Source: Mortierella sp. BCC40632
Taxonomy: Eukaryota > Mortierellomycota > Mortierellomycetes > Mortierellales > Mortierellaceae
Assembly: GCA_011634665.1 (NCBI GenBank)
Contig: WAEK01000030.1
Span: 1 to 64,000, forward strand
DNA length: 64,000 bases
Direction of reading: 5' to 3'
Shown: piece by piece, positions 34,159-44,468 of the stretch
Numbering within the stretch: the first letter of the stretch is position 1
How the letters are laid out: each line of letters begins with the position of its first letter
Notes under the pieces: model-generated
Databases searched by the model: none
The model's input: only the letters and a program-made list of their open reading frames with translations
What the model was told of the DNA's origin: nothing
Position numbers and translations under genes: made by a program

Positions 34159-35791
34159 CAGTTGGCGCCAAAATGGTTTCAATGTTTTCAGAAATTTCGC
34201 TTTTTCTAATTTTCTCGTTTATTCTTTCTTTCTCTTTCATATTCAATTCTAATAGAAAGGAAAGTCTTATCAATGGTGGACCCGAGAAATAAGAAAGCGG
34301 GCCTTTATCACTTCACATGAGCGAGCTATGCCGCCTCCAATGTTGTCGTCTCATAGAAACCATTTTGCCACTAGTCCGGGAAAATTCTTCAATACCTCGT
34401 ATTCCCCCCTTTCGCTTTCAACACGGCCTCTACTCTTCGTGGCATCGACTCATAGAGCTTGTCAATCATATCCTGTGGTATCAGCTCCCATTCCTCCAGC
34501 ACCATATCCCACAATTCATGAACACTCGTAGGCCGCTTCTCTCGTTGACCAATCTGAACCTTCAGCTTGTCCCAAACATGCTCGATTGGATTTAAATCTG
34601 CTGATTGTGCAGGCCATCGAAGAACCTCAATATCCTGATCCTCCAGGTACTTGGTTGTTGCTTTTGGCTTTGTGTTTGGGGTCGTTGTCGTGCTGAAAAA
34701 TGAAGTCATTTTTCCGAGATCATAATACTCGAGACTTTCTTTCAATGTTGTGTCGAGAATATTGATGTAATCCTCCTTTTTTTCATAGTTCCTTCATAGA
34801 TCTGACAGCCATAGCCAAGTCCCTTGGACGTCATACAGCCCCAGAACATCAAGGATCCACCTCCATGCTTGACAGTAGGTTGAAGATGAAATGGTTGAAC
34901 CGGATCGCCTGGCTTAGCCCAGTAATATTGTATCCCGTCCGAGTTCCAGATGTTTATCTTTGTTTCATCTGAGAATACCACTCGCTTCCAGTCATCGATG
35001 GTCCAATTTTTATGACCTCTTGCCCACTCCAACCGCGCTTGCTTGTGTCGCTTACTAAGGAAAGGCTTTTTGACTTTTTTTTCTTCGCTTGAAAGCCGAT
35101 CTCCCTGAGGTTGCGAAGGACTGATCTGTACGAGATAACTGTCCCTTCACCATTGAGGCTCTTGTGGACCTGCTTGCCAGTCTTCAACATGCCGGAAAGT
35201 AACTTTCTGTTGAGATCATTCTTGGAGCGAGCCGAGAGAATTCTTGGTCTTCCTGTTGGTTGCCTTTGTAGAGTAGGTAAATGCTTGGTTCGGATCCTTG
35301 AAACAGAAGCAGGGCTGACTGATAATCGTCTAGCGACATTCTTGACGGAGTAGCCTGCTTTTAGCTGGCTTATGATAGAGTTTTGAGTGTCTTCTTTCGT
35401 TTTTTCATGATGGAGGAATATCGACCATTTTCGAGCGATTGCACCCGTATTTTATATCAAACTTGTCAAGATCTATTCATCTTCTTTTAATCTCTCTGAC
35501 TGACTGTAGATATAAGACAAACGATTGTGAAAAAAAAAAGAGATGAAATAGCAATAAATATAAATGGCGTGCCCAAGTGGCGAAATGGTTCCAATATCTA
35601 GCTTCAACAATTTACCTCATAGCACGCCTTTCTGACAACATATTGAAAATCTGTTTACACTGTCGTGAACAAGGCATTCTGGGTATTGTTTTCAATCTAA
35701 GCAACAAGGTGCATTTACATATTCTCGATGGGTAGAAAATTGCTAAAATATGAAAATTTGAGAATTATTGAAACCATTTTGGCGCCCACTG
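34159..35791 (-). mobile_element. Tc1-like transposon, copy B, in the chromodomain
   Basis: TA at 34,157-34,158 and 35,792-35,793 flank ends identical in type to copy A (CAGTTGGCGCC; GCGCCCACTG). It is 1,633 bp. The transposase frames on the minus strand are broken at homopolymer runs, including one fewer A than copy C after the first Met. It splits a codon within the chromodomain of the Gypsy element. Confidence 0.9.
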
Positions 35792-35793
35792 TA

Positions 35794-35996
35794 ATACATG
35801 GGAACCTGAGGAGTCCTTTGTGGAACGAACATGTCTCAAGGAATATTGGGACAAGCAGAAAGCGGCACAATCTATGGAGGCTACTCCTAAGAAAAATACC
35901 GCTAGGCGTTCCAGTGGCAAAGCTCCGAGTAAAAAATTCACCCCTGCGAGTCGTGTGCAACCAATCCGTGCGCGTGCTGCACGCAAGCGGACATAA
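35794..35996 (+). pseudogene. Chromodomain end and basic tail of the Gypsy polyprotein
   Basis: In the frame that continues from 34,158 the DNA reads TWEPEESFVERTCLKEYW, the second half of a chromodomain, then a Lys/Arg/Ser-rich tail ending ARAARKRT and TAA at 35,994-35,996. Chromodomains steer integration of chromoviruses towards modified histones. The stop codon is followed at once by about 13 further A residues. Confidence 0.85.
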
Positions 35997-36244
35997 AAAA
36001 AAAAAAAAAATTTTTCTTCACCGACTTCTCACCATTTGATCCCGCGTCGTTAATACCTACGAACTCATGCTTCGTTCTCCATAAGGAGGGGGGTTGTTCG
36101 TCTTGGGATCTATGGCGAGCAGCCTACGCTAGAGGAGCAGTGCCTGAGGCACGTGCGCCTCACAGTACTTACATTAGAGTTAGCTTCCTGTCTCTCAGGA
36201 GGCATGAATAAAAAACCCAACGTCCCTGGGCCAAGTGGCCAGGC
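35997..36244. other. Junction DNA
   Basis: This lies between the Gypsy stop codon and the Fanzor-like frame. The text GGAGGGGGGTTGTTCGTC (about 36,085-36,103) could be the polypurine tract area of the Gypsy element, but no LTR could be recognised. Confidence 0.3.
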
Positions 36245-37225
36245 ATGTCTTTTTCTCACCGACTCTTATTCTTCCCTTTGCTGACCCCTCTATTGTCACT
36301 ATGTCTATCCATGTCGAGGCGTCCCTTCAGGGTAAGTTCAATTATATCACAAGCTGCACAAAATGCTTTGAGCGAGATATCGAAGGAAGAGAACAGCCTG
36401 AAGCGGGCGTTGACAGCAGAAGAGATCGAGAAAGCCCAAAGAGTTCGACGCAAACAGAGAGAGCCGCTGCAGAGATTCTACCAGTCAAAGCGCGCGCTGA
36501 AAGAGCGGCATACGCAGGATTTGCGAACGAGGAGAGGGTGGGCGATTATTGGGTCAGAAGAGCGACGGTTTGTCAGTCGTCAGGGTAGAGAGGAACCGAT
36601 TGTGGCGACTGGGCAAGTGTCGCTGGTGCATGGATACTGCAGCGAGTGTCAAAGATACCACCTTCCGCGAGGCATAGGAGCAGAACTACTTGAGCATGTC
36701 GCCGAGTGTCCCAAGAGAAAGGAAGTTGTGCTTCCGATTATGCTGATGGGGACAGTGGGGACATGTGTAGGGTCTAGGATAGGAAGACATGCACGACGTG
36801 GAGGCAACAAGTTGCGAAAGGAGCATGGGCGATACTGCCCTGTGTCGATGACGGACGAGTATCAGACGAGCAAGACGTGTGTGTATTGCTTTCAACGAAT
36901 GGAGCTTGCACGGTCGAGGAGGGTAGTGAATGGAGTGAGGAGGATGGTGAGGGTTCATGGGGCGGTAGAGTGTGTTAACTCAGAGTGTCCATCGTTCAAG
37001 GTCGGCTACACGATGAAGGGACGAAACCAAAGTGCGGCGATGGCGATAGCGATATCAGGAGCGTCCATTCTGCTCAACCATAACCCACTCCCACCATTCT
37101 CAAGGGCTTCCCAGGACGATGTCCTTTCTGCAATCCAAGAATGCCTGTCAGATACTGGATCGAAGCATCCTCCAACATCTATGCAGATGCAATGGTGGCC
37201 CCCGGCAGAGTCGGGACAATGGTGA
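36245..37225 (+). pseudogene. Fanzor/TnpB-like nuclease fragment
   Basis: The open frame has 326 residues; the N-terminal hydrophobic stretch may not be native and MSRRPFRV is a second possible start. Parts recalling Fanzor and TnpB are: QREPLQRFYQSKRALKERH, a CxxCQRYH motif, LMGTVGTCVGSRIGRHARRGG (RuvC-II region), the zinc ribbon start DEYQTSKTCVYC with a second Cys pair CVNSEC, and KGRNQSAAMAIAISG, which aligns with RuvC-III. The usual Asp of the last motif is Asn here, and no RuvC-I Asp is visible, so nuclease activity is unlikely. The frame may end at a splice donor (GTGAGT, 37,223). A related copy lies at 56,573-57,828. The family is inferred from motifs only. Confidence 0.6.
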
Positions 37226-37698
37226 GTACAAAAATATCTTTTGCATGCATTCTTTTCTTCCTCTTGCTGCATGATCTAATTTTTTAATTTTTTGTTTGCG
37301 ATAATATTTGAGTAGACCCAAAAAAAAAAAAAAAAATCACTTTCTGTAAAAAAAAGTGACCCTTTGATCGAAAAAGGAAGAGTGACCCTTCGATGAAAAG
37401 AATAAGAATGGCTACTTGAAAAAGGTGACAGGTTGAAAGGGGTTCGAAAGGGTTTATTTGAAGAGTCTTTTGTTCTGCGTTTCACGTGGCTAGAATGCGA
37501 TCCAAGGGATTGATAGGAGAAGTAGGCACATGAGGGTTTAGCTGAAGATCTCACCAGTGGTGAAAAAAACAAAAAACAAAAAACAAAAAACAAAAAACAA
37601 AAAACAAAAAACAAAAAACAAAAAACAAAAAACACAAAACACAAAACACAGAATACAAAACACTAAAAAAAAAAAAAAAAAAAACTCTTCAAAGGGCT
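37226..37698. other. Spacer with simple repeats
   Basis: It contains a run of AAAAAAC heptamers (about 37,563-37,625) passing into AAAACAC units, and poly-A tracts at 37,321 and 37,665. The frames over it are artefacts of composition. Confidence 0.7.
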
Positions 37699-37700
37699 TA

Positions 37701-37843
37701 TTCTCCATTTCATCTGTTTTTGTTTTTTCCATTCTTATTTTCGAGGATTATGCACGGTCCGTTGCACGGGGTTACTGCGAAGGGGGGTGTTAATCTTCAA
37801 ATAAGCAGCGCAATCTGAGGTCAAAAACATCTGAAATGGAGAA
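37701..37843. mobile_element. TA-flanked MITE, copy M1
   Basis: The ends TTCTCCATTTCATCTG and CATCTGAAATGGAGAA are inverted, with TA on both sides (37,699-37,700 and 37,844-37,845). The left end equals the inner end of the IS630-like elements at 41,274 and 41,538 except for one base in 22. It has no coding capacity. It is probably moved by that transposase. Confidence 0.8.
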
Positions 37844-37976
37844 TATTTGATCCCATCTATGTTGTTGTGTGCAAAGCCAGCTCCGCGAAAGCGGACAGTC
37901 CAGCCCTTTGGAGATGATTGCAACAGAAAAGGTGACCAAGAAAGTGCAAGCAAGTCTGCTTTATTATTCTCCATTT

Positions 37977-38109
37977 CAGATATTTTTGTTTTTTCCATTC
38001 TTATTTTCGAGGATTATGCACAGTCCGTTGCACGGGGCTACTGCGAAGGGGCATGTTATTCTACAAATAAGCAACGCTAAATGAGGTCAAAAACATCTGA
38101 AATGGAGAA
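37977..38109. mobile_element. TA-flanked MITE, copy M2
   Basis: Flanked by TA (37,975-37,976 and 38,110-38,111). The sequence is almost the same as M3 at 41,379-41,521, and the TTCTCCATTTCAGAT end is inverted at the right. The middle includes CCGTTGCACGGGGCTACTGCG, which all three copies share with small changes. Confidence 0.8.
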
Positions 38110-38346
38110 TAAAGTATGTATTGTGGTAAGAGGTGGGCAAAGCGTGGTGGCAAAGTATTGTGCCTTGCAAAAATTTTTGACCACAGATTGAGAGGTCAAT
38201 TCGCTCAATAACTTATTGAACATGCGCGTTATCAGCTCCTCTCAAGCACTTATTTGCAACCAATGGTCACCTTCTTTGGTGCTCTCTAAAATTAAAGTGC
38301 TGGTTCCAAAGTATGGGTTGTGCATCTCTTCCTCTTCCCTTTCAAC

Positions 38347-39835
38347 ATGAACCGTACCAGCGTTTCCCCTCCTTATCCGTACTCTGATGACTCTCAAGAA
38401 TCTCCCGTCCTCTCCCCCTCCCCATCTCTCACTCAGACACAGAAACCTTCCACAACAACGCCTATTGAGCTCCCTTCCCTCTTAAATATCCGCATCAACA
38501 TTCGCAAGGGACAGCCCCGCTCAACTCACAGAGCCTTGAGGAGCAAGGATGGTCGCCAACTTGAGGCCCCTCAGACCGTACTCATCACCAACATTGGCTT
38601 CACAACCTTGGCTAGTTTTTGTGAAGGATGAAGTCTGCCGAATGACTTTGGATGGGCAGTCGCTGTACACTGGCAAAGGCCAGCTTGAAGTTTATCTTAA
38701 GCCAACTGGCAGGACCGGACAGAGGGGCTCATCCAACTATGCAAAGACAACGTTCCCTCAGAGCTACACAAAGCCTGGCGCCACTTCCGTAAGGTACTCG
38801 ACAATCAAGGGAAAGAGAACGAAATGGTCATCCTCGATATCTTCACCTACATCATGCTCAGCAACACTACTCTCAACCGCGGGTCGCAAGTTTCAGTCCG
38901 CGACCATACTGTTTCCATTACGCGGGCGGTCAAGCGAGGGCAAATGCGACCCATGGGCCGATACGAGTCAGCTTGGTGTGCTCAGACACTATCAAGACGC
39001 AAAGTCGTCCCCAGGACGATAGGGAGGTACCCAAAATACCAGAGACTACCACCAGGACCCAGGCCCGCCACATTGACCAAATGATTGCTGAAGGTCGTAT
39101 TCCAGCAAGACCTGAGCAGGGAGGGGAGACGGCCCGGTGACTCTGCGCGTCACCTCGATTACCTTCGCCAGCAGAGAGGAGCTCCAGAAAGCAATAGGGT
39201 TGGTCCCAGATTCCAACCTCAGCAGTCTCCGGGGCGACCAACGCGATGACTCTGAGAATGAATCACACTCAAGTGGCAATCTAATGTCAGCTAATAACAG
39301 ACGCTACCACACCTCCCCTTCCTCCTCATCCTTATCCGAAATCGATTTGGCGCCTGTCGCACAGACCTCCCACCATTTCTCTCCGAGGCGCCATCCTCGA
39401 TCACACGCACTCTCTGAGAAAAACCATGCAGAAAATATCTCTGGGCAGACCAGCAGCGCCTGTTCTCCTGACCGCCATCAACTGCTCCGTTGCCCGCCAA
39501 CTCGCCCTCCTATTGATTCTTCCGCTCCCGTTAACAGCCCAGTACGCCGAAGCACAAGGAGATCTCCTTTATGCTCCCTCTCTTCACAAGACAATTTTGG
39601 CCAGACTTCCCACCTGACTGAGCGCGAGAAAGTTCAAGTCATTCAAGTGGACACGGACAATGAGCGAAGCAATAGAGGCGATGTGCGAGCAAGAAAGAGG
39701 CCAGCCACACACCTGCAGCGCAAGCTGGGGAATGATGAGAACGAGGATCATGAAAACAGGTTGGTAAGCAGAAGGCGCAAAAGAAAGCGCGCGGGATGTT
39801 TATTCCTTTTTTTTTTTTTTTTTTTGGTAGTGTTC
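38347..39835 (+). pseudogene. ORF1 of the IS630-like element, frameshifted copy
   Basis: The ATG at 38,347 starts MNRTSVSPPYPYSDDSQESP. The reading changes frame near 38,620 and again around 39,130 compared with Z2, then continues (VTLRVTSITFASREELQKA) to a basic end RRRKRKRA before a poly-T run. The joined reading would be roughly 490 residues. I recognise no domain. The middle looks globular (LLNIRINIRKGQPRS, GFTTLASF) and the C-terminal half is Ser- and charge-rich. It may be a DNA-binding or accessory transposition protein, by position only. Confidence 0.6.
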
Positions 39836-40933
39836 TCAAGTAAATTTCTTTAGTCCTGGTGGAGTGACAAAAATGCCTTCACTACCGTACCCACAATGTG
39901 AATACATGTTGATGGTGGTGGTGCGTGAATACGCTCGAAAGGCAAGGTCGAGCGTTTCCATTGGCATGTCTTGGTACACAAAAGGTTCACATGGTGCTGA
40001 ATCCATTTCTTGACCAGACCGAACGCTAACTCGATTGGATTGAGCTGCGGACAGTACGGGGGTAGGTGAACAAGAATGGCACCTCGGGAGTGGATGGCGT
40101 CTTCAACCAAAGTGCTCATATGAATTCGGGCGTTATCCATTATGACAACGCTTTCTGTCAGGGGCCATGGTTGAAGATGGGGAAGGAGGTGATTCACAAT
40201 GGCTTCGTAAAACTGGGCTTGGTTAAAGGTCTTGTCAATGATGTGCCAGTCAATGAAGCCGCGGCAGGAGAACACTGCCATTGCAGAATGTCTCTTTCCT
40301 CTAGCAAAAGGAAGTGTCACAAAGGCAGGCGAGCCGATCGTCGACCACGCATGACCCCGCACGACAGCGCGCCCGTCTTTGCTTGTTTCGTCTACAAAAA
40401 CCAGCTGTTCTTGGTTCAAGTGCCATGGCTTAAGGCGCGCCTTGAAGTCCTCGATTTCCCGAGGAAGAGCCTCTCGAGCGCGCTTGGTAAGTATCTTCCT
40501 GCTCAGCTTTAGGTCGTGTCGAATAGCACGACAAATGGTGCTAAGCGATAGATTCATCAGGTCTGGGAACTTGTCGCGGAGTGCTTCTTGGAGCTCCTCA
40601 AGAAGGAAGCAGGGGTGACATTCGGCACACTCTCTCACATAGTCAATAACCTCATCAGGCCATCTTGATTTTCGTTCAGATACTCTTTTATGAACAACTG
40701 AACCAGTCTTGTTGAACATCACTATTTCAAAAACGAGCAAGAGCGTCCATGTCAATAAGTTGGACGAGTCAAGAACAAGCAAGCCCCCTTGAACTGTTTT
40801 TCTCTGTCTTGCCTGTCCATTGGAGAACGCTCGACTCTGAAACTGACAGCAAGGCAGCCGTGTCAGCCTTTGATAGCCCATGGAAGCTGTAAAGTATCAC
40901 TGCTCGCAGTCTCAGGTCTTCAGAGATAGTCAT
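39836..40933 (-). pseudogene. IS630/DDE_3-type transposase, copy Z1
   Basis: The start by comparison with Z2 is ATG 40,933. An N-terminal helix-turn-helix region and a possible GC-AG intron precede MFNKTGSVVHKRV. The catalytic motifs are present: LVFVDETSKDGR (Asp), SVVIMDNARIH (Asp), and PQLNPIELAFG (Glu). A two-base insertion near 39,975 shifts the last 45 residues or so out of frame. The central part, frameshifted in Z2, is intact here (LSRKILTKRAREALPREIEDF). It cuts at TA sites in the nucleus if functional. Confidence 0.85.
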
Positions 40934-41276
40934 TGAGGAAAGGAGCTGTCAAGGTGGTGCGGCGTGAGAAAAAAAAATGACTGGGACGATGGTGAAAAAT
41001 TTGGTGGCAATATGGGCCAAGGTAACTAGCGAAAAAATAAAGGAAGGAGAAATGTAAATGCCGAAAAGACGAGGATGTACCCGCACTTTTGGTCTCGAAA
41101 ACGTATCAAAAATGCGCGTGTCTACTTTTTTTGATGGCCAAGGCAACGTTAATCCACGAGGATGTCTGTATTAATAGGGAGCTTGACACGATAAATTGAC
41201 AGATTTGCGGCAGGAGAGCATCCCTTGTTGTCAACAATTACTCTGCAGAAAACAAAAACAGATGAAATGGACAATA

Positions 41277-41535
41277 GCCATGCACCTGTGGAATTGCTGT
41301 GTCACAAATGAAGGACGGAGATCCTTGTCGTCTGAAGTCAGGTAGGTCCTTTGGGAAAGGGGATTGCACAGACAGATATTCTCCATTTCAGATATTTTTG
41401 TTTTTTCCATTCTTATTTTCGAGGATTATGCACAGTCCGTTGCACGGGGCTACTGCGAAGGGGCATGTTATTCTACAAATAAGCAACGCTAAATGAGGTC
41501 AAAAACATCTGAAATGGAGAATACGCAACCCGTCT
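41277..41535. other. Spacer between the inverted elements
   Basis: These are 259 bases of target DNA between the TA sites of Z1 and Z2. It holds MITE M3 and no gene. Confidence 0.7.
41379..41521. mobile_element. TA-flanked MITE, copy M3
   Basis: Flanked by TA (41,377-41,378 and 41,522-41,523). The inverted ends start TTCTCCATTTC. It is nearly the same as M2 and lies between the two full-length elements that share its termini. Confidence 0.8.
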
Positions 41536-41883
41536 TATTGTCCATTTCATCTGTTTTTGTTTTCTGCAGAGTAATTGTTGACAACAAGGGATGCTCTCCT
41601 GCCGCAAATCTGTCAATTTATCGTGTCAAGCTCCCTATTAATACAGACATCCTCGTGGATTAACGTTGCCTTGGCCATCAAAAAAAGTAGACACGCGCAT
41701 TTTTGATACGTTTTCGAGACCAAAAGTGCGGGTACATCCTCGTCTTTTCGGCATTTACATTTCTCCTTCCTTTATTTTTTCGCTAGTTACCTTGGCCCAT
41801 ATTGCCACCAAATTTTTCACCATCGTCCCAGTCATTTTTTTTTTTTTCACGCCGCACCACCACCTTGACAGCTCCTTTCCTCA

Positions 41884-42985
41884 ATGACTATCTCTGAAGA
41901 CCTGAGACTGCGAGCAGTGATACTTTACAGCTTCCATGGGCTATCAAAGGCTGACACGGCTGCCTTGCTGTCAGTTTCAGAGTCGAGCGTTCTCCAATGG
42001 ACAGGCAAGACAGAGAAAACAGTTCAAGGGCTTGCTTGTTCTTGACTCGTCCAACTTATTGACATGGACGCTCTTGCTCGTTTTTGAAATAGTGATGTTC
42101 AACAAGACTGGTTCAGTTGTTCATAAAAGAGTATCTGAACGAAAATCAAGATGGCCTGATGAGGTTATTGACTATGTGAGAGAGTGTGCCGAATGTCACC
42201 CCTGCTTCCTTCTTGAGGAGCTCCAAGAAGCACTCCGCGACAAGTTCCCAGACCTGATGAATCTATCGCTTAGCACCATTTGTCGTGCTATTCGACACGA
42301 CCTAAAAGCTGAGCAGGAAGATATTTTACCAAGCGCGCTCGAGAGGCTCTTCTTCCTCGGGAAATCGAGGACTTCAAGGCGCGCCTTTAAGCCATGGCAC
42401 TTGAACCAAGAACAGCTGGTTTTTGTAGACGAAACAAGCAAAGACGGGCGCGCTGTCGTGCGGGGTCATGCGTGGTCGACGATCGGCTCGCCTGCCTTTG
42501 TGACACTTCCTCTTGCTAGAGGAAAGAGACTTTCTGCAATGGCAGTGTTCTCCTGCCGCGGCTTCATTGACTGGCACATCATTGACAAGACCTTTAACCA
42601 AGCCCAGTTTTACGAAGCCATTGTGAATCACCTCCTTCCCCATCTTCAACCATGGCCCCTGACAGAAAGCGTTGTCATAATGGATAACGCCCGAATTCAT
42701 ATGAGCACTTTGGTTGAAGACGCCATCCACTCCCGAGGTGCCATTCTTGTTCACCTACCCCCATACTGTCCGCAACTCAATCCAATCGAGTTAGCGTTCG
42801 GTCTGGTCAAGAAATGGATTCAGCACCATGTGAACCTTGTGTACCAAGACATGCCAATGGAAACGCTCGACCTTGCCTTTCGAGCGTATTCACGCACCAC
42901 CACCACCATCAACATGTATTCACATTGTGGGTACGGTAGTGAAGGCATTTTTGTCACTCCACCAGGACTAAAGAAATTTACTTGA
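41884..42985 (+). pseudogene. IS630/DDE_3-type transposase, copy Z2
   Basis: ATG 41,884 gives MTISEDLRLRAVILYSFHG and an IS630-like helix-turn-helix (KADTAALLSVSESSVLQW). An 88-base GC-AG intron at 42,005-42,092 would join it in frame to MFNKTGSVV; without it a stop follows. The DDE motifs are as in Z1, and the C terminus is intact here (NMYSHCGYGSEGIFVTPPG). A frameshifted patch at about 42,310-42,390 breaks the middle. The intron is an inference from the frame. Confidence 0.8.
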
Positions 42986-43002
42986 GAACACTACCAAAAA
43001 AG

Positions 43003-44468
43003 CTAGGAATAAACATCCCGCGCGCTTTCTTTTTTGCGCCTTCTTCTTACCAACCTGTTTTCATGATCCTCGTTCTCATCATTCCCCAGCTTGCGCTGCA
43101 GGTGTGTGGCTGGCCTCTTTCTTGCTCGCACATCGCCTCTATTGCTTCGCTCATTGTCCGTGTCCACTTGAATGACTTGAACTTTTCGCGCTCAGTCAGG
43201 TGGGAAGTCTGGCCAAAATTGTCTTGTGAAGAGAGGGAGCATAAAGGAGATCTCCTTGTGCTTCGGCGTACTGGGCTGTTAACGGGAGCGGAAGAATCAA
43301 TAGGGAGGGCGAGTTGGCGGGCAACGGAGCAGTTGATGGCGGTCAGGAGAACAGGCGCTGCTGGTCTGCCCAGAGATATTTTCTGCATGGTTTTTCTCAG
43401 AGAGTGCGTGTGATCGAGGATGGCGCCTCGGAGAGAAATGGTGGGGAGGTCTGTGCGACAGGCGCCAAATCGATTTCGGATAAGGATGAGGAGGAAGGGG
43501 AGGTGTGGTAGCGTCTGTTATTAGCTGACATTAGATTGCCACTTGAGTGTGATTCATTCTCAGAGTCATCGCGTTGGTCGCCCCGGAGACTGCTGAGGTT
43601 GGAATCTGGGACCAACCCTATTGCTTTCTGGAGCTCCTCTCTGCTGGCGAAGGTAATCGAGGTGACGCGCAGAGTCACCGGGCCGTCTCCCTCCCTGCTC
43701 AGGTCTTGCTGGAATACGACCTTCAGCAATCATTTGGTCAATGTGGCGGGCCTGGGTCCTGGTGGTAGTCTCTGGTATTTTGGGTACCTCCCTATCGTCC
43801 TGGGGGACGACTTTGCGTCTTGATAGTGTCTGAGCACACCAAGCTGACTCGTATCGGCCCATGGGTCGCATTTGCCCTCGCTTGACCGCCCGCGTAATGG
43901 AAACAGTATGGTCGCGGACTGAAACTTGCGACCCGCGGTTGAGAGTAGTGTTGCTGAGCATGATGTAGGTGAAGATATCGAGGATGACCATTTCGTTCTC
44001 TTTCCCTTGATTGTCGAGTACCTTACGGAAGTGGCGCCAGGCTTTGTGTAGCTCTGAGGGAACGTTGTCTTTGCATAGTTGGATGAGCCCCCTCTGTCCG
44101 GTCCTGCCAGTTGGCTTAAGATAAACTTCAAGCTGGCCTTTGCCAGTGTACAGCGACTGCCCATCCAAAGTCATTCGGCAGACTTCATCCTTCACAAAAC
44201 TAGCCAAGGTTGTGAAGCCAATGTTGGTGATGAGTACGGTCTGAGGGGCCTCAAGTTGGCGACCATCCTTGCTCCTCAAGGCTCTGTGAGTTGAGCGGGG
44301 CTGTCCCTTGCGAATGTTGATGCGGATATTTAAGAGGGAAGGGAGCTCAATAGGCGTTGTTGTGGAAGGTTTCTGTGTCTGAGTGAGAGATGGGGAGGGG
44401 GAGAGGACGGGAGATTCTTGAGAGTCATCAGAGTACGGATAAGGAGGGGAAACGCTGGTACGGTTCAT
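43003..44468 (-). pseudogene. ORF1 of the IS630-like element, copy Z2
   Basis: ATG 44,468 opens about 300 residues without interruption to 43,566, longer than in Z1. The frame then changes near 43,700 and 43,390 relative to Z1 and ends RRRRKKESARDVYS with TAG at 43,005-43,003. It has the same unknown protein features as in Z1: a Pro/Ser-rich start, a globular part with SLYTGKGQLEVYLKPTGRTG, then a Ser- and Arg-rich tail. Function unknown. Confidence 0.6.

Larger units (their letters stand above)
29042..35996 (+). mobile_element. Chromodomain Gypsy element with two nested insertions
   Basis: Gag-pol coding pieces run at 29,042-29,951, 30,331-34,158 and 35,794-35,996. They are separated by an hAT-like MITE with its 8-bp duplication and by Tc1 copy B with its TA. 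Removing each insertion with one target copy keeps a single frame. No clear LTR pair was found: the left side is cut close to the Tc1-family end at 28,891, and the right side continues into the Fanzor-like fragment. A-runs lie at 28,951-28,974 and directly after the stop. Confidence 0.85.
38158..41274 (-). mobile_element. Two-gene IS630-like transposon, copy Z1
   Basis: TA lies at both borders (38,156-38,157 and 41,275-41,276). The ends read inward TTGTGCCTTGC and TTGTCCATTTC and agree at 15 of 22 positions. Two convergent genes fill it: ORF1 on plus and a DDE transposase on minus. The copy Z2 (41,538-44,657) is the same element in the opposite orientation, 263 bp away. Both show different small frameshifts, so they decayed independently after insertion. 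Confidence 0.85.

Noticed and set aside
37563..37650. CRISPR-like array
   Set aside because: The repeats are AAAAAAC heptamers without spacers; it is a microsatellite.
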